NCBI GenBank assembly: GCA_965229345.1
Contig: OZ245872.1
Span: 2,790,001-2,854,000 of the forward strand
Direction: 5' to 3'
DNA from: PBB1 sp965229345
GTDB taxonomy: Bacteria; Pseudomonadota; Gammaproteobacteria; Burkholderiales; Burkholderiaceae_C
DNA: 64,000 bases
In this document: piece by piece, positions 8,185-16,623 of the stretch
How positions within the stretch are numbered: the stretch's first letter is position 1
Layout of the letters: each line of letters begins with the position of its first letter
Made by a program: the position numbers and the translations under genes
Notes under the pieces: model-generated
Database searches by the model: none
What the model was told of the DNA's origin: nothing
Seen by the model: only the letters and a program-made list of their open reading frames with translations

Positions 8185-9093
8185 TCAGTTGAGATGAAGC
8201 AGTGCTCGGAAGCTGTCGCCTGCCAGGGTCTGGCGCAGCCTGGACACCAGGTCTGGTGCGTCGACAAACGGGTGATCGCGGTACAAAGCGGTGTTGGTGT
8301 CTGCGACCAAGCGCTCGAACGCCTTGTGCCCCTGCGCCGACAGGTCTTTGACGCGCAAGTAGTGCGGCCGGGCAAACACAAGTTGCGCGGGATCGACGAC
8401 GCCATCACGCACAAAGGCTTGGGTCTTGCGCGCGCAACGGCACGGGTTGCGCGGGTTCACCAGGCCGCAGCGGTCTTGCATGAAGGCGTTCAGTTCCCGC
8501 CGCGCACGGGACAGGCGCTGGCGGAAATTATCCTTGCTCATGTCGAGCACCTGGCTGCCCACGGTGTCGCTGATCTCGAACACCTCGCCCAGCACAAATA
8601 CCATGCGTTGCGTGCGGTCCAGGCACAGCAGCATGCCCATCATGCAACTCAGCTTGGCCTCTTCCACCAGCAAGTGGCGCTCAGGCGCGGAGCCAAACTC
8701 GGCGGGCAGGTCCTCGTCGGCGGCGTTGACCAGGTAGTCGGCGTAGCAATCAAAGCTTTGCACAGCAACTTCGGGGCGGCTGCGCTTGCGGTCGAGCAAG
8801 AGGTTGAAGGCAATGCGATACGCCCAGGTGCTGAACGCGCTGTCGCCCCGAAATGTGGACAGATGCGTGACGATCTTCAGCAGGCTCTCCTGGGTGGCCT
8901 CTTCGGCGTCTTGCGGCTGCTGGAGCAGGCGCAGCGCGACGTTGTAGAGCCAGGCCTGGTGGCGGCGCAGCAATGCGTCCAGCGCGAACTGATCGCCCGT
9001 CAGGGCCAGCGCAACCAGTCGCTCATCGGTGATGTGCGTGGCGCTCGCGGATCCCAACGGATCGGTTGCGGTAGGCGGCTCAATGTTTTCCAT
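8185..9093 (-). CDS. ECF sigma factor with Cys-rich C-terminal extension
   Basis: 302 residues, about 100 longer than a minimal ECF sigma. Region 2 lies at about 25-95 (ALLRRHQAWLYNVALRLLQQPQDAEEATQESLL, FSTWAYRIAFNLLLDRKR); region 4 at about 145-200 (LDRTQRMVFVLGEVFEISDTVGSQVLDMSKDNFRQRLSRARREL). The extension starts with CGLVNPRNPCRCARK, a Cys cluster that could bind zinc or act as a redox or metal sensor. No anti-sigma gene is adjacent, which fits ECF groups regulated by their own C-terminal extension. A fitting promoter lies directly upstream (9100-9129). Confidence 0.88.
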   Translation of the reverse strand: MENIEPPTATDPLGSASATHITDERLVALALTGDQFALDALLRRHQAWLYNVALRLLQQPQDAEEATQESLLKIVTHLSTFRGDSAFSTWAYRIAFNLLLDRKRSRPEVAVQSFDCYADYLVNAADEDLPAEFGSAPERHLLVEEAKLSCMMGMLLCLDRTQRMVFVLGEVFEISDTVGSQVLDMSKDNFRQRLSRARRELNAFMQDRCGLVNPRNPCRCARKTQAFVRDGVVDPAQLVFARPHYLRVKDLSAQGHKAFERLVADTNTALYRDHPFVDAPDLVSRLRQTLAGDSFRALLHLN

Positions 9094-9099
9094 GCTGGG

Positions 9100-9129
9100 T
9101 TAGACGGGGCTGATGCATCGACCGTGACA
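9100..9129 (-). promoter_or_regulatory. Candidate ECF promoter of the sigma operon
   Basis: On the minus strand TGTCACG (9129-9123), 16 bases, then CGTCTAA (9106-9100). This resembles the TGTCAC-N16-CGTC promoter class recognised by several ECF groups. The sigma ATG is at 9093, only seven bases beyond the -10 element, and no Shine-Dalgarno is present, so the mRNA would be leaderless or nearly so. Autoregulation by the encoded sigma is inference. Confidence 0.45.
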
Positions 9130-9184
9130 GTTTCGGTGAAAAGAATCCACCCGTCGGCGCGCGAGACGAGCCGGTCGACCCTTG

Positions 9185-11065
9185 TCACCGATCCGGCAGG
9201 TCCCGCACGAAGTTGCGCTTGGCCTTGTACTGAACGCGCAGTTGCCGCAACCATTCGGCCCGCTGCACGGCGCCCATGCGTTTGCCGATCTCCTTGACCA
9301 GCGCCAGGGCCTCGCGGTAGGGGCTGCTCGAGCGCTGCATCACGACGACGAACACCCGCAGCAGCATCTGTACCGCTTGCTCGCTGCGCTCCACGGGCAG
9401 ATGCAAAGCGATGCGCTCCAGGGTGGTGTCTCGACAGACCGCCGGCGGCTGCACCAGTGCGTAGGCTTCCATCCATCGGTTTTCGGAGCACAGGATCTCG
9501 GCGCGCAGTGAGACGTCGCAGGCAGTGGGTACGGGCATGCCACGCTGCCAAGCCGGGCCCGCGCCCGGTTGCAGTGCCTTCCTGAGCGTCTCGTCTTCTT
9601 CGTGCTGCAGATGATCGAGCAAGGCCTGTCGCAACGCATTGCAATCTTCACCCGCCGCCATGCCGGCTTTGAGCACCAGGTGGTAGCGCTCGACGCCGGG
9701 ACCGCGCTCGAACTGACTGCGCCGCAGCGCCAGTGCTTCGTGCGTCCGGCCGTCGCGCTCGTAGCAGCGCAGCAAGTCAGCCTCCAATGTCCAGTCGCCG
9801 GGGAAAATCTTGCACGCCAGCTCGGCCTGGGTGAAAGCCTCACGACAACGCCCGTGGGCCTCCAGAAAGCTCGTGACCTGGCTGTGGGCGTGCGCAGAAG
9901 ACAGGTCTTCGCGCAAAACGGCCAGCGCCGCGTCGACCTCACCCATCTGCTCCAGCTGCGCGAGATGCAGGCGCTCCAGTGTCCACAACCGCAGGTCGGT
10001 TTCGTCGGTGGTATCGATCCGCGCGGCGCGAACTTTTCGCGTGGACTGGGCGGCCTTCTCTGCCCTCAAGGTGCGCACCGCATCCTTCGCCGCGCGCCAG
10101 CGCTCAGCCAGTGCCTGTCGGTAGCGTGCCAACGCGGCTGCGCCCATGGCGCCTTCGGCCGCCACAGCATCGAAGCAACCGAAGGGATCATCGAGCTGCA
10201 GTTGCAGATAGGTATCGCCGAAGCTGGTCGGTTGGGCCCTGGCGGCCTGGAGCGCACGTACCAGCTCCGCGCCGATGGCCTCGCACAGACCGCCGATTTT
10301 GCCGTCGGAATCATCTGCCTGGGACAGCACACCCCAGACCTTGCGCAGCCCATGCAGGCACAGGGCCACTGCCGCGTCGGGATCACGGGCACGGGCCTGC
10401 TGCAGCAGCGGCAGAACCGCCTCGGCGCGCCGGACGTAGGCGTAGCTCTCGTTCCATGCAATGAATCCGCGCCCCGGCGACAGCAGGTCTGTGACCATCG
10501 GCTTGAGTTGCGCCGCATCGTCCTTGAGCTCGCTGAGCTTGCGCCACTGATGCAGCTCACGCGCCAGGTCATGGTCCCGGTCGGCCAGGTCGAGCAACTT
10601 GTCGGCAAGGGCGGTCCGTTCCAGACCCTGCAGGAAGTTGTGCAGGGCCTGGCGCTTGTCCTTGGCCGTGCGGGGGCGCTTGGTGGTGGCTTGGACCGTC
10701 TTCGGCGTCGTCCCGTCAATGCCCGGGGCTGCGCCGGCCAGACGCTCGCGCCAGACGATGGCCACCGCGACCTGATGCTTGCAGAACCAGCCGTCCTCGG
10801 CGTTCGGACAATCGCAGGTGCCGGCGAGCACGTCGTCTTCGATCCAGACTTCCGTGGAGTACATCTCGGAGCCCATAACCTGCGCATGCAGCGCCGGCTC
10901 GGGCAGAGGGTTCTCTTCGGTCACTTCGACGGCACCGGACGCGGCGTAGGTCTGCCCGCGCCGGAAGATGGTGGCACTGCTGGCCTCCTTGAGCGCGGCA
11001 TCGCTCAGAGCGTCGGCCCACGCCGCGGGCCAACCGGTGGACAGCCGCTCGGGGTTCGAGCTCAT
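9185..11065 (-). CDS. SWIM zinc-finger protein with repeat-rich C-terminus
   Basis: 626 residues from the ATG at 11065; a longer reading to 11152 lacks family support. The SWIM finger is near residues 75-100: GTCDCPNAEDGWFCKHQVAVAIVW, a CxC...CxH zinc motif used for nucleic-acid or protein contacts. The rest is helical and Leu/Ala/Arg-rich with repeated 35-40-residue helix pairs (for example AQLEQMGEVDAALAVLREDLSSAHAHSQVTSFLEAHGRCREAFTQAELACKI), suggesting a TPR-like solenoid. The function of these bacterial SWIM proteins is not established. It lies 31 bases downstream of the HEAAH protein on the same strand. Confidence 0.85.
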   Translation of the reverse strand: MSSNPERLSTGWPAAWADALSDAALKEASSATIFRRGQTYAASGAVEVTEENPLPEPALHAQVMGSEMYSTEVWIEDDVLAGTCDCPNAEDGWFCKHQVAVAIVWRERLAGAAPGIDGTTPKTVQATTKRPRTAKDKRQALHNFLQGLERTALADKLLDLADRDHDLARELHQWRKLSELKDDAAQLKPMVTDLLSPGRGFIAWNESYAYVRRAEAVLPLLQQARARDPDAAVALCLHGLRKVWGVLSQADDSDGKIGGLCEAIGAELVRALQAARAQPTSFGDTYLQLQLDDPFGCFDAVAAEGAMGAAALARYRQALAERWRAAKDAVRTLRAEKAAQSTRKVRAARIDTTDETDLRLWTLERLHLAQLEQMGEVDAALAVLREDLSSAHAHSQVTSFLEAHGRCREAFTQAELACKIFPGDWTLEADLLRCYERDGRTHEALALRRSQFERGPGVERYHLVLKAGMAAGEDCNALRQALLDHLQHEEDETLRKALQPGAGPAWQRGMPVPTACDVSLRAEILCSENRWMEAYALVQPPAVCRDTTLERIALHLPVERSEQAVQMLLRVFVVVMQRSSSPYREALALVKEIGKRMGAVQRAEWLRQLRVQYKAKRNFVRDLPDR

Positions 11066-11096
11066 GCAGGGAGCAGCATCGGAAACAGACGCCTGC

Positions 11097-11972
11097 TCAT
11101 GCAAACGTGGTTGCCGCGTTTGCCCCCGATCGTGGGGCTTTGGACGGAGCACAACGCCGCAAGATGAGCTTCCAGCCGTTCCTCACGTCGACCGCTTCCT
11201 GAAGGATGTCGAGGTATTCGTCGGTATCAACTGTTTCGTGACCTGGCAGCGAGCCCTTGGCATGTGCCGTGAGAGCCTCTCGCCGCCGGGCCGGCGTATC
11301 ACCCAACGCGAGGACCCGGCTGTAGGCCTCGCAGGCGTAGGCGAAGGTCTCGCGCATGCCGAAGTCGATGTCCAACAGCCACTCGCGACTGCGGGTTTCC
11401 CGCAGACCGACGGTGGCGCGCTTGCAGTTGTGAAAGATGTGCGCCGCCTCGTGAACCAGGTAGTCGGCGAAGGGATCCTGATCGCGGAAATAGTCGACAC
11501 TGACGTAGCAGGTGGTCTCTTCGCTGAGGCCGACGATCGAACGGGCCTCCTGAGAAAGCATCGGGGCACCGATGCTGACCAGGTACAGGTTTGCCAGCGA
11601 CCAGGCCGTGTGCAGCCAGGGCGCGGACCGCAACACCGGCTCGATGTTGTCCGGCACCAGGAAGATCACCGAACGCTCCAGCGTCGCCAGTACGGCGGCC
11701 CGCTCTTGTTGGGGGAACAGCCCCTCCACCATCGGCGTGACCTTGGCCCGGGTCATTGCCACCACATCGACCGCTTGCACGGCGGGCGGCATGGTGGCAG
11801 ACGCAGTGCGCGACCGAACCTCCGCGATCAGTGCATCGCGCAACACGGCATCGCCCGCACGCGCAGCATCGAACAGGTTGCCGCCCGGCCAGCCGTGGAA
11901 GCACGAATCATGTTCGCCGGTCGACAGGTAGTGCCGCACGGCGGCTTCTTGCGTGGCGATGGTGTCATTCAT
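11097..11972 (-). CDS. Putative zinc metallopeptidase-like protein (HEAAH motif)
   Basis: 291 residues from the ATG at 11972. The helix YLVHEAAHIFHNCKR carries an HExxH zinc-peptidase signature, and a Glu-containing stretch (RETFAYACEAYSRVLA) about 45 residues later could supply the third ligand. No signal peptide or membrane segment is seen, so it is probably cytoplasmic. The N-terminal half is Ala-rich and unassigned. It starts 23 bases downstream of the cadR stop and may form a unit with cadR and the SWIM gene. Peptidase activity is inferred from the motif only. Confidence 0.7.
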   Translation of the reverse strand: MNDTIATQEAAVRHYLSTGEHDSCFHGWPGGNLFDAARAGDAVLRDALIAEVRSRTASATMPPAVQAVDVVAMTRAKVTPMVEGLFPQQERAAVLATLERSVIFLVPDNIEPVLRSAPWLHTAWSLANLYLVSIGAPMLSQEARSIVGLSEETTCYVSVDYFRDQDPFADYLVHEAAHIFHNCKRATVGLRETRSREWLLDIDFGMRETFAYACEAYSRVLALGDTPARRREALTAHAKGSLPGHETVDTDEYLDILQEAVDVRNGWKLILRRCAPSKAPRSGANAATTFA

Positions 11973-11995
11973 CGCAGCATTGTCACGCCCTGCCC

Positions 11996-12457
11996 TCACT
12001 TGAGGCGACGCGCATGGCTGCCTGCCGGATGGTGGCGTGCTGGAGGTCCGGCGGGCAAGCCTGTTCGCGCCGCGTTCAACGCGTTCAGGATTCCGCAGTC
12101 GCGCGCGGCCTGTGCGTGCTTGCAGCACTCGCGCAAGGTTTCGAGCTGACGCTTCAACGCACGCAGATCAGCCATGCGCGCAGCCACATGGCCAATATGA
12201 TCGTCCAGCACGGCATTTACTTCGCCGCAGTTCTCCTTCGGCGCATCGCGCAGGCGCAGCAGCACGCGGATCTCGTCGAGCGCCATGTCGAGCGAGCGGC
12301 AGCGCCGGATGAAGGCCAGGCGCTGAACGTGCGTCTCGCCGTAGAGGCGGTAGTTGCCTTCGCTGCGGCTGGGCTTTGGCAGCAGGCCTTCACGTTCGTA
12401 GTAGCGGATGGTTTCGGTCGGGCAACCTGCAACCTTGGCGAGTGCACCGATCCTCAT
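11996..12457 (-). CDS. cadR: CadR/PbrR-like MerR-family Cd(II)/Pb(II) regulator
   Basis: 153 residues: MerR winged helix at 1-70 (MRIGALAKVAGCPTETIRYYEREGLLPKP, NYRLYGETHVQRLAFIRRCRSLDMALDEIR), dimerisation helix, and metal ligands C77 (ENCGEVN), C111/C112 (RECCKHA) and C121 (RDCGIL) in the CadR/PbrR arrangement. The C-terminal tail is short and His/Arg-rich. It overlaps the end of the upstream MFS gene by four bases (ATGA). The operator at 13710-13740 controls the divergent CDF exporter. Confidence 0.9.
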   Translation of the reverse strand: MRIGALAKVAGCPTETIRYYEREGLLPKPSRSEGNYRLYGETHVQRLAFIRRCRSLDMALDEIRVLLRLRDAPKENCGEVNAVLDDHIGHVAARMADLRALKRQLETLRECCKHAQAARDCGILNALNAARTGLPAGPPARHHPAGSHARRLK

Positions 12458-13665
12458 GCAGCAGGCTCCTGTCGCCGAAGGCGCGGTACGAGGCTCGCGA
12501 GGGCAATCGCCGCGAACACCGCACCGGCCAAAAAGGTCTGTGCCGCACCGAACCGATCCCACAACAGGCCGGCCAGCGCGCTGGCCACAAGCATCGCAAT
12601 GCCACTCACCAGGTTGAAGCAGCCGAAGGCCGTGCCGCGCAGGTCCGCGGGCGCGGTGTCGGCCACCATCGTCGCGAGCAAGCCCTGCGTCATGCCCATG
12701 TGAAGGCCCCACAGCACGATGCCCGACCACAGGGCTGGGCCGCGGTTGTCGATGAGCAGAACCAGGTCAGCGCCAATCAACGGCGCGAGCCCGACGGCGA
12801 GCAGCTTCGCATGGCTGTGGCCGTCCGCGAGCTTGCCGAACGGATAGGCCGAAAGCGCGTAGGCCGCGTTCATGACGATCAGCACCAGCGGGGCATAGGC
12901 CAGCGCCAGCCCACCCTGCAGCGCGCGCAGCAGCAGGAAGGCCTCGCTGAAGCGGGCCAGGGTGAACACGGCGCCAATGCCGACCACCCACCAGTAAGCA
13001 GGCGACAGACGGCGCAGGCTCTCGCGCCGGATCGGGTTGCCGCGCGCTGCCCCAGGGCTGCGTTCGAGCTCACGCACGCCGAGCAGCAATACGGCCACCG
13101 CCAGAAGCCCCGGCACGATCGCGACCCAGAACACGGCGCGGAAGTCGTTGGCCCAGAGCAGCATCAGGCCCATGGCCAGCACGGGGCCGAGGAAAGCGCC
13201 CACGGTGTCGAGTGACTGGCGCAGGCCGAAGGCCGCACCACGCAGCTCGGCCGGTGCCAGGTCGGCCACCAGTGCGTCGCGTGGCGCACCGCGTATTCCT
13301 TTGCCGACGCGGTCGATCAATCGCGCAGTGAGCACCAGACCTATGCCGGGCGCCAGCGCAAACAAGGGCTTGGACAGCGCCCCCAGCGCATAGCCGGCCA
13401 AGGCGAGCGGCTTGCGTTTACCCCAGTAGTCCGACAAGGCGCCGGAGAACACCTTGACAATCAGCGCAGTGGCCTCGGCAGCGCCCTCGATCAGGCCGAC
13501 CGCGAACGCGCTGGCGCCCAGCGTCGTCACCATGAACACCGGCAACAGGCTGTGGACCAGCTCGGACGAGATGTCCGCCAGCAGGCTGACGAAACCCAGC
13601 GCCCAGATGGCGGCCGGGATGCGTGGCTTCAATGCCGGGATCGCGTGGGCGCTCGGATCAATCAT
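12454..13665 (-). CDS. MFS transporter in operon with cadR
   Basis: A 403-residue 12-TM MFS protein. Motif A appears as SGALSDYWGKRKPLALAGYALG and a second copy as PFGKLADGHSHAKLLA; the conserved RLIDRVGKGIRGAPRDALVAD loop is typical of a subgroup often found beside metal-resistance genes. It overlaps cadR by four bases and is divergent from the CDF gene. A role in metal or metal-complex export is inferred from context only. Confidence 0.88.
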   Translation of the reverse strand: MIDPSAHAIPALKPRIPAAIWALGFVSLLADISSELVHSLLPVFMVTTLGASAFAVGLIEGAAEATALIVKVFSGALSDYWGKRKPLALAGYALGALSKPLFALAPGIGLVLTARLIDRVGKGIRGAPRDALVADLAPAELRGAAFGLRQSLDTVGAFLGPVLAMGLMLLWANDFRAVFWVAIVPGLLAVAVLLLGVRELERSPGAARGNPIRRESLRRLSPAYWWVVGIGAVFTLARFSEAFLLLRALQGGLALAYAPLVLIVMNAAYALSAYPFGKLADGHSHAKLLAVGLAPLIGADLVLLIDNRGPALWSGIVLWGLHMGMTQGLLATMVADTAPADLRGTAFGCFNLVSGIAMLVASALAGLLWDRFGAAQTFLAGAVFAAIALASLVPRLRRQEPAA

Positions 13666-13709
13666 CGTTCAGGGCGATTTGTGGAGATGCGCGTGGAACT
13701 GTACCCGCT

Positions 13710-13740
13710 TGACCTTGTAGTGGCTGCAAGGTTTCCAATG
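13710..13740 (+). promoter_or_regulatory. CadR/PbrR-type promoter of the CDF exporter
   Basis: -35 TTGACC (13710-13715), 19-base spacer, -10 TCCAAT (13735-13740). The spacer region contains the dyad ACCTTG...CAAGGT (13713-13733), close to the known CadR/PbrR operator pattern. The 19-bp spacing is diagnostic of MerR-family activation. It drives the CDF gene at 13769 (GGGAG ribosome site at 13758-13762). Confidence 0.75.
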
Positions 13741-13768
13741 TGGTCAAGAACCTTGTGGGAGTCCCTTG

Positions 13769-14410
13769 ATGAGCGAATCTTGTTGCAGCGGCGGCTGCGC
13801 CGCGCAGACCTCTGAGCATTCGCAACGCTACCGCCGCGTGCTGTGGGCAGCCCTGATCATCAACGCGGCCATGTTCGCGGTGGAACTGGCAGGCGGCCTG
13901 CACGCAGGCTCGGTCGCGTTGCTTGCTGATGCGGTGGATTTCTTCGGCGACGCCGCCAACTATGGGTTGTCGCTCGCGGTGCTGGGCATGGCCCCAGTGT
14001 GGCGCTCGCGTACCGCGCTGATCAAGGGCTTTTCGATGGGCGCCTACGGTGCGTTCGTTCTCGCCAAGGCAGCTTGGAGCGCGGCCAACGGCATCGTGCC
14101 GGAGCCGTTGACCATGGGTGTGATCGGCGCCTTGGCATTGGCGGCCAACGGATCAGTGGCGCTGATGCTGTACGCCTTCCGAGAAGGTGACGCCAACATG
14201 CGCTCGGTGTGGCTGTGCAGCCGCAACGACGCCATCGGCAACCTCGCCGTCTTGGCAGCGGCGCTCGGCGTTTCTCTGATGGGCGCCAGTTGGCCCGATC
14301 TGGCAGTTGCCGTGGTGATGGGCTTGCTGGGCTTGACCGCGGCGCGCAGCGTCATGACGCGGGCGCGCTCGGAACTCCGGACGGCCGCGCAGCACGTCAT
14401 TGCGCATTGA
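13769..14410 (+). CDS. Cation diffusion facilitator (CzcD-like) metal exporter
   Basis: 213 residues, six-helix CDF efflux protein exchanging Zn/Cd/Co for protons at the inner membrane. The N-terminus has a CCSGGC metal-binding motif. Helix 2 carries the LLADAVDFFGDAANYG site (the family's HxxxD is DxxxD here) and helix 5 the SRNDAIGNLAVL site. It lacks the long C-terminal cytoplasmic domain of larger CDFs. The start at 13769 is used rather than the adjacent TTG. Induction through the CadR box is predicted. Confidence 0.88.
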   Translation: MSESCCSGGCAAQTSEHSQRYRRVLWAALIINAAMFAVELAGGLHAGSVALLADAVDFFGDAANYGLSLAVLGMAPVWRSRTALIKGFSMGAYGAFVLAKAAWSAANGIVPEPLTMGVIGALALAANGSVALMLYAFREGDANMRSVWLCSRNDAIGNLAVLAAALGVSLMGASWPDLAVAVVMGLLGLTAARSVMTRARSELRTAAQHVIAH

Positions 14411-14605
14411 ACGGCAGTCCGCCATTTGCCATAGAGCACGCACCGGAACCGGCGCCCGTGCGGTTCCGTGGCGTTTACCGCGCGTGCTCCCCGGTTCCGG
14501 CCGCGCGTGATCACACGTTCCGTTTCAACGACGCCACCTCAGGCGTCAACTGCAAGCCTTGCGTTTCCGTTCATGTCGAACCATCAACAAAGTTGGAGTG
14601 TTCGT

Positions 14606-15115
14606 ATGTTCCAGGCCATGGACGCCGTTGTACAAGTCCGTAGCGGGTCGCTAAAGCAGAACCGCAGCACGCATCGATTCGTACAGCGTTCCTGCGCAGT
14701 TGTTGCAGCGCTCGCAGTGGCACTGAGTCTCACGGCCTGCGGTGGTGGCGGCAACGATTCCGGAGTGGCCTTCGACGTAGGTGTCGTGGTGGGCGGCCAA
14801 GCGCTCAGCGGCGTACAGGTCGTGCCCGGCGGCTCACAGAACGTCTCCATCGCAGCCGGTCAGTCGATCGAGCTCGACGCCAGCGAGCCGGTGGTTTGGA
14901 CGCTGATGGTCGGCGGCACTGCCGTCACCGGCAGCGGTGTCACCGTGTACTACGCGGGCGCCAGCATCACCCAGACCGCTGTGAGCAATTCGCGCATCGT
15001 CGTGAATACTGACGCGGCCTACCTTCTGTCCGCGCCTGTGCCCATCACGCTCATCGCAACGTCGACCTGGGATTCGGCGCAGGTGGCGACTGTGAATGTG
15101 CTGATCACCAATTGA
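14606..15115 (+). CDS. Predicted lipoprotein, unknown function
   Basis: 169 residues. After a 25-residue basic start a hydrophobic signal segment ends in LSLTAC-GGGG, a lipobox followed by a Gly-rich linker. The remainder is Val/Ser/Thr-rich beta-type sequence (GQSIELDASEPVVWTLMVGGTAVTGSGVTVYYAG), consistent with a small immunoglobulin-like fold anchored in the envelope. The ATG at 14606 has GGAG 10 bases upstream; longer starts lack a ribosome site. No family recognised. Confidence 0.7.
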   Translation: MFQAMDAVVQVRSGSLKQNRSTHRFVQRSCAVVAALAVALSLTACGGGGNDSGVAFDVGVVVGGQALSGVQVVPGGSQNVSIAAGQSIELDASEPVVWTLMVGGTAVTGSGVTVYYAGASITQTAVSNSRIVVNTDAAYLLSAPVPITLIATSTWDSAQVATVNVLITN

Positions 15116-15259
15116 GGCCGTAGACACCCCGGACACGAACGGCGCCTGCAGTGGCGGCTCCAGGGAGAGCGCGTGCGGATCAGGTGTCGCGCCTGAGCGT
15201 CTGATTCATGTCGGCTGCTTGGGCCGCTATTCCCTTGGTGGCCGTTGCTACACTTCGTG

Positions 15260-15333
15260 GGCATCCTCAATCCTCCCTCCCTTTTTCGAGGATGCCTTCT
15301 GGCCCGCGAGGATCCAAGCGATGCTCGCGGGCC
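15260..15333. terminator. Two tandem GC-rich hairpins
   Basis: GGCATCCTC (15260-15268) pairs with GAGGATGCC (15288-15296); directly after it GGCCCGCGAG (15301-15310) pairs with CTCGCGGGCC (15324-15333), a perfect 10-bp stem. They lie between the convergent lipoprotein (ends 15115) and CusF-like gene (ends 15393) and are followed by CCTCTTT. A bidirectional terminator is the simplest reading, though the U-tract is weak. Confidence 0.5.
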
Positions 15334-15392
15334 GCCTCTTTGACGGTCCGATCCATCTCCGACGAGGCCACCGAATCCGCTGGTATCGACGC

Positions 15393-15740
15393 CTATTTCA
15401 CGGCGGTCACGACATAACCCTTGCTGCCCTGGACGAACGTGAAGTCCACCTTCTTGCCGACGCCGAGCTTGTCGAGGAGCATCTTGTCCTTGACTTGGAA
15501 GCCCATCGTCATCGCCGGCCAGTTCAGGCTCTTGACCGGCTCATGCGCCAGCGTCACCAATCCGACCTGGGTGTCGACCTTCTTGACGACGCCGGTGGCC
15601 ATGTAAGTCGTTTGCGCGCTGGGGGCCGCTGGCTTGGCCGCGTCCATGCCTTTCATGTCGCCCATCTGCTGCTGCGCGAACGCAGCAGGTGCGGCTAACG
15701 TGGCAGCGAGGACGAACGCAGTGATGGCAGCTTTAATCAT
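15393..15740 (-). CDS. cusF: CusF-like periplasmic Cu(I)/Ag(I)-binding protein
   Basis: 115 residues: signal peptide 1-22 ending AAFA, a Met/Ala-rich linker, then the CusF OB-fold. The ligand set is visible in HEPVKSLNWPAMTMGFQV: His, Trp and the two Met of WPAMTM. It delivers Cu(I)/Ag(I) to the CusB adaptor in the periplasm. The ATG at 15740 has a GGAGATTCCC ribosome site. It is the distal gene of the cus unit, and its motif is repeated at the C-terminus of the CusB-like protein. Confidence 0.9.
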   Translation of the reverse strand: MIKAAITAFVLAATLAAPAAFAQQQMGDMKGMDAAKPAAPSAQTTYMATGVVKKVDTQVGLVTLAHEPVKSLNWPAMTMGFQVKDKMLLDKLGVGKKVDFTFVQGSKGYVVTAVK

Positions 15741-15844
15741 GGGAATCTCCGTTTCAGAGTGGTTGAGGGAAATGGTTCTTGGGGTTCCTTGCCCCGCAGT
15801 CACATCAAAGCAAGGAACCGCAGGAGCGCATCCGCCAAGGCATT

Positions 15845-16186
15845 TCACTTGCCTGGCCTCGGCGGGTCGGACGGCTTGTCAGATGCGGTCGCGCTGCATG
15901 CCTTCACCTGCGCGTCGTAGCGGTTCTTGTGCAGCTGGTTCAGGTAAGGCGTGGTCTGAGCGCGCGGACCGTGGTCCAGCTGCGGCACGGGTGCGTCCGG
16001 TGGGCACTTCACGGGCCCGGCACCGGTGGGCGCCATCGTCTCGTAGGCGTCGCCACGGCGCGCCTCTTGGGTCGCTTGTTTGGCTTTGCGCGCATGCTCG
16101 ATGGCCTGCCAGTCTGGGCCGGCGAAAACGGGTAAGGCGGCACCCAGCGTCAGAGCGCCGATCAGGGTGATGAGTGGCTTCTTCAT
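15845..16186 (-). CDS. Small secreted protein of the cus locus
   Basis: 113 residues: MKKPLITLIGALTLGAALPVFA signal peptide, then a basic, Ala/Lys-rich helix (DWQAIEHARKAKQATQEAR), a PVKCPPDAPVPQLDHGP segment and a second Cys near the end (VKACSA). Probably periplasmic. I do not recognise the family. Its position between cusF and cusA suggests a helper in copper or silver resistance; the two Cys and scattered His could bind metal or form a disulfide. Confidence 0.72.
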   Translation of the reverse strand: MKKPLITLIGALTLGAALPVFAGPDWQAIEHARKAKQATQEARRGDAYETMAPTGAGPVKCPPDAPVPQLDHGPRAQTTPYLNQLHKNRYDAQVKACSATASDKPSDPPRPGK

Positions 16187-16248
16187 GATGAATTCCTGGA
16201 ATTGATGGAGGCAATGCAAACGTGAGCGACAAAGCTCACACCCTCAAA

Positions 16249-16623
16249 TCAATCCAGCCACCTGCAGAAAGCGACGCGTATCGGAACCCGGTCACGGCGG
16301 CTGACGGTTGCCGGGATTCTTGCTGCCGCCGGTGTTGGTTCGGCATGAACCCACCAGCTCAACGGCTCGGGTTCCTTGCCTTCGCCCTTGAACGCGTGCG
16401 GGCTCACCGCCGGAGCGATGTAGCACAGTGCACAGGGCATGCCGTCCGAAACCATCGGCATGCCTGACGCAGTCATCGTCGATGCCGTCGTGGCACGCGC
16501 CTCCTGCATCGACGGCACCGACAGAATCGACGCACGGGCACCCGTGCCCACCAGCGCCACGCACAGCAGTAGCGCAGCGCCAATGAAGACGCACCAGCCT
16601 CGGAGACGTTCAGGCCGTTGCAT
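16249..16623 (-). CDS. Small membrane-anchored protein downstream of cusA
   Basis: 124 residues with one N-terminal hydrophobic segment (VFIGAALLLCVALVGTG), then a Met-rich part (TASTMTASGMPMVSDGMPCALCYIAPAVSPHAF) containing a CALC pair. It resembles the DUF2946-type proteins often encoded with copper genes. Its start overlaps the cusA end by 14 bases. Periplasmic metal binding through Met and CxxC is inferred. Confidence 0.7.
   Translation of the reverse strand: MQRPERLRGWCVFIGAALLLCVALVGTGARASILSVPSMQEARATTASTMTASGMPMVSDGMPCALCYIAPAVSPHAFKGEGKEPEPLSWWVHAEPTPAAARIPATVSRRDRVPIRVAFCRWLD

Noticed and set aside
8185..9093. ECF sigma at 8185 as the regulator of the bufferin operon
   Set aside because: Its own upstream promoter is TGTCAC/CGTC type, unlike GTAACC/CGAA at the bufferin operon, and it lacks an NrsF-like partner.
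9569..11167. 532-codon plus-strand frame opposite the SWIM gene
   Set aside because: No family motif and shadow-type composition; the minus strand encodes the CxC...CxH SWIM finger.
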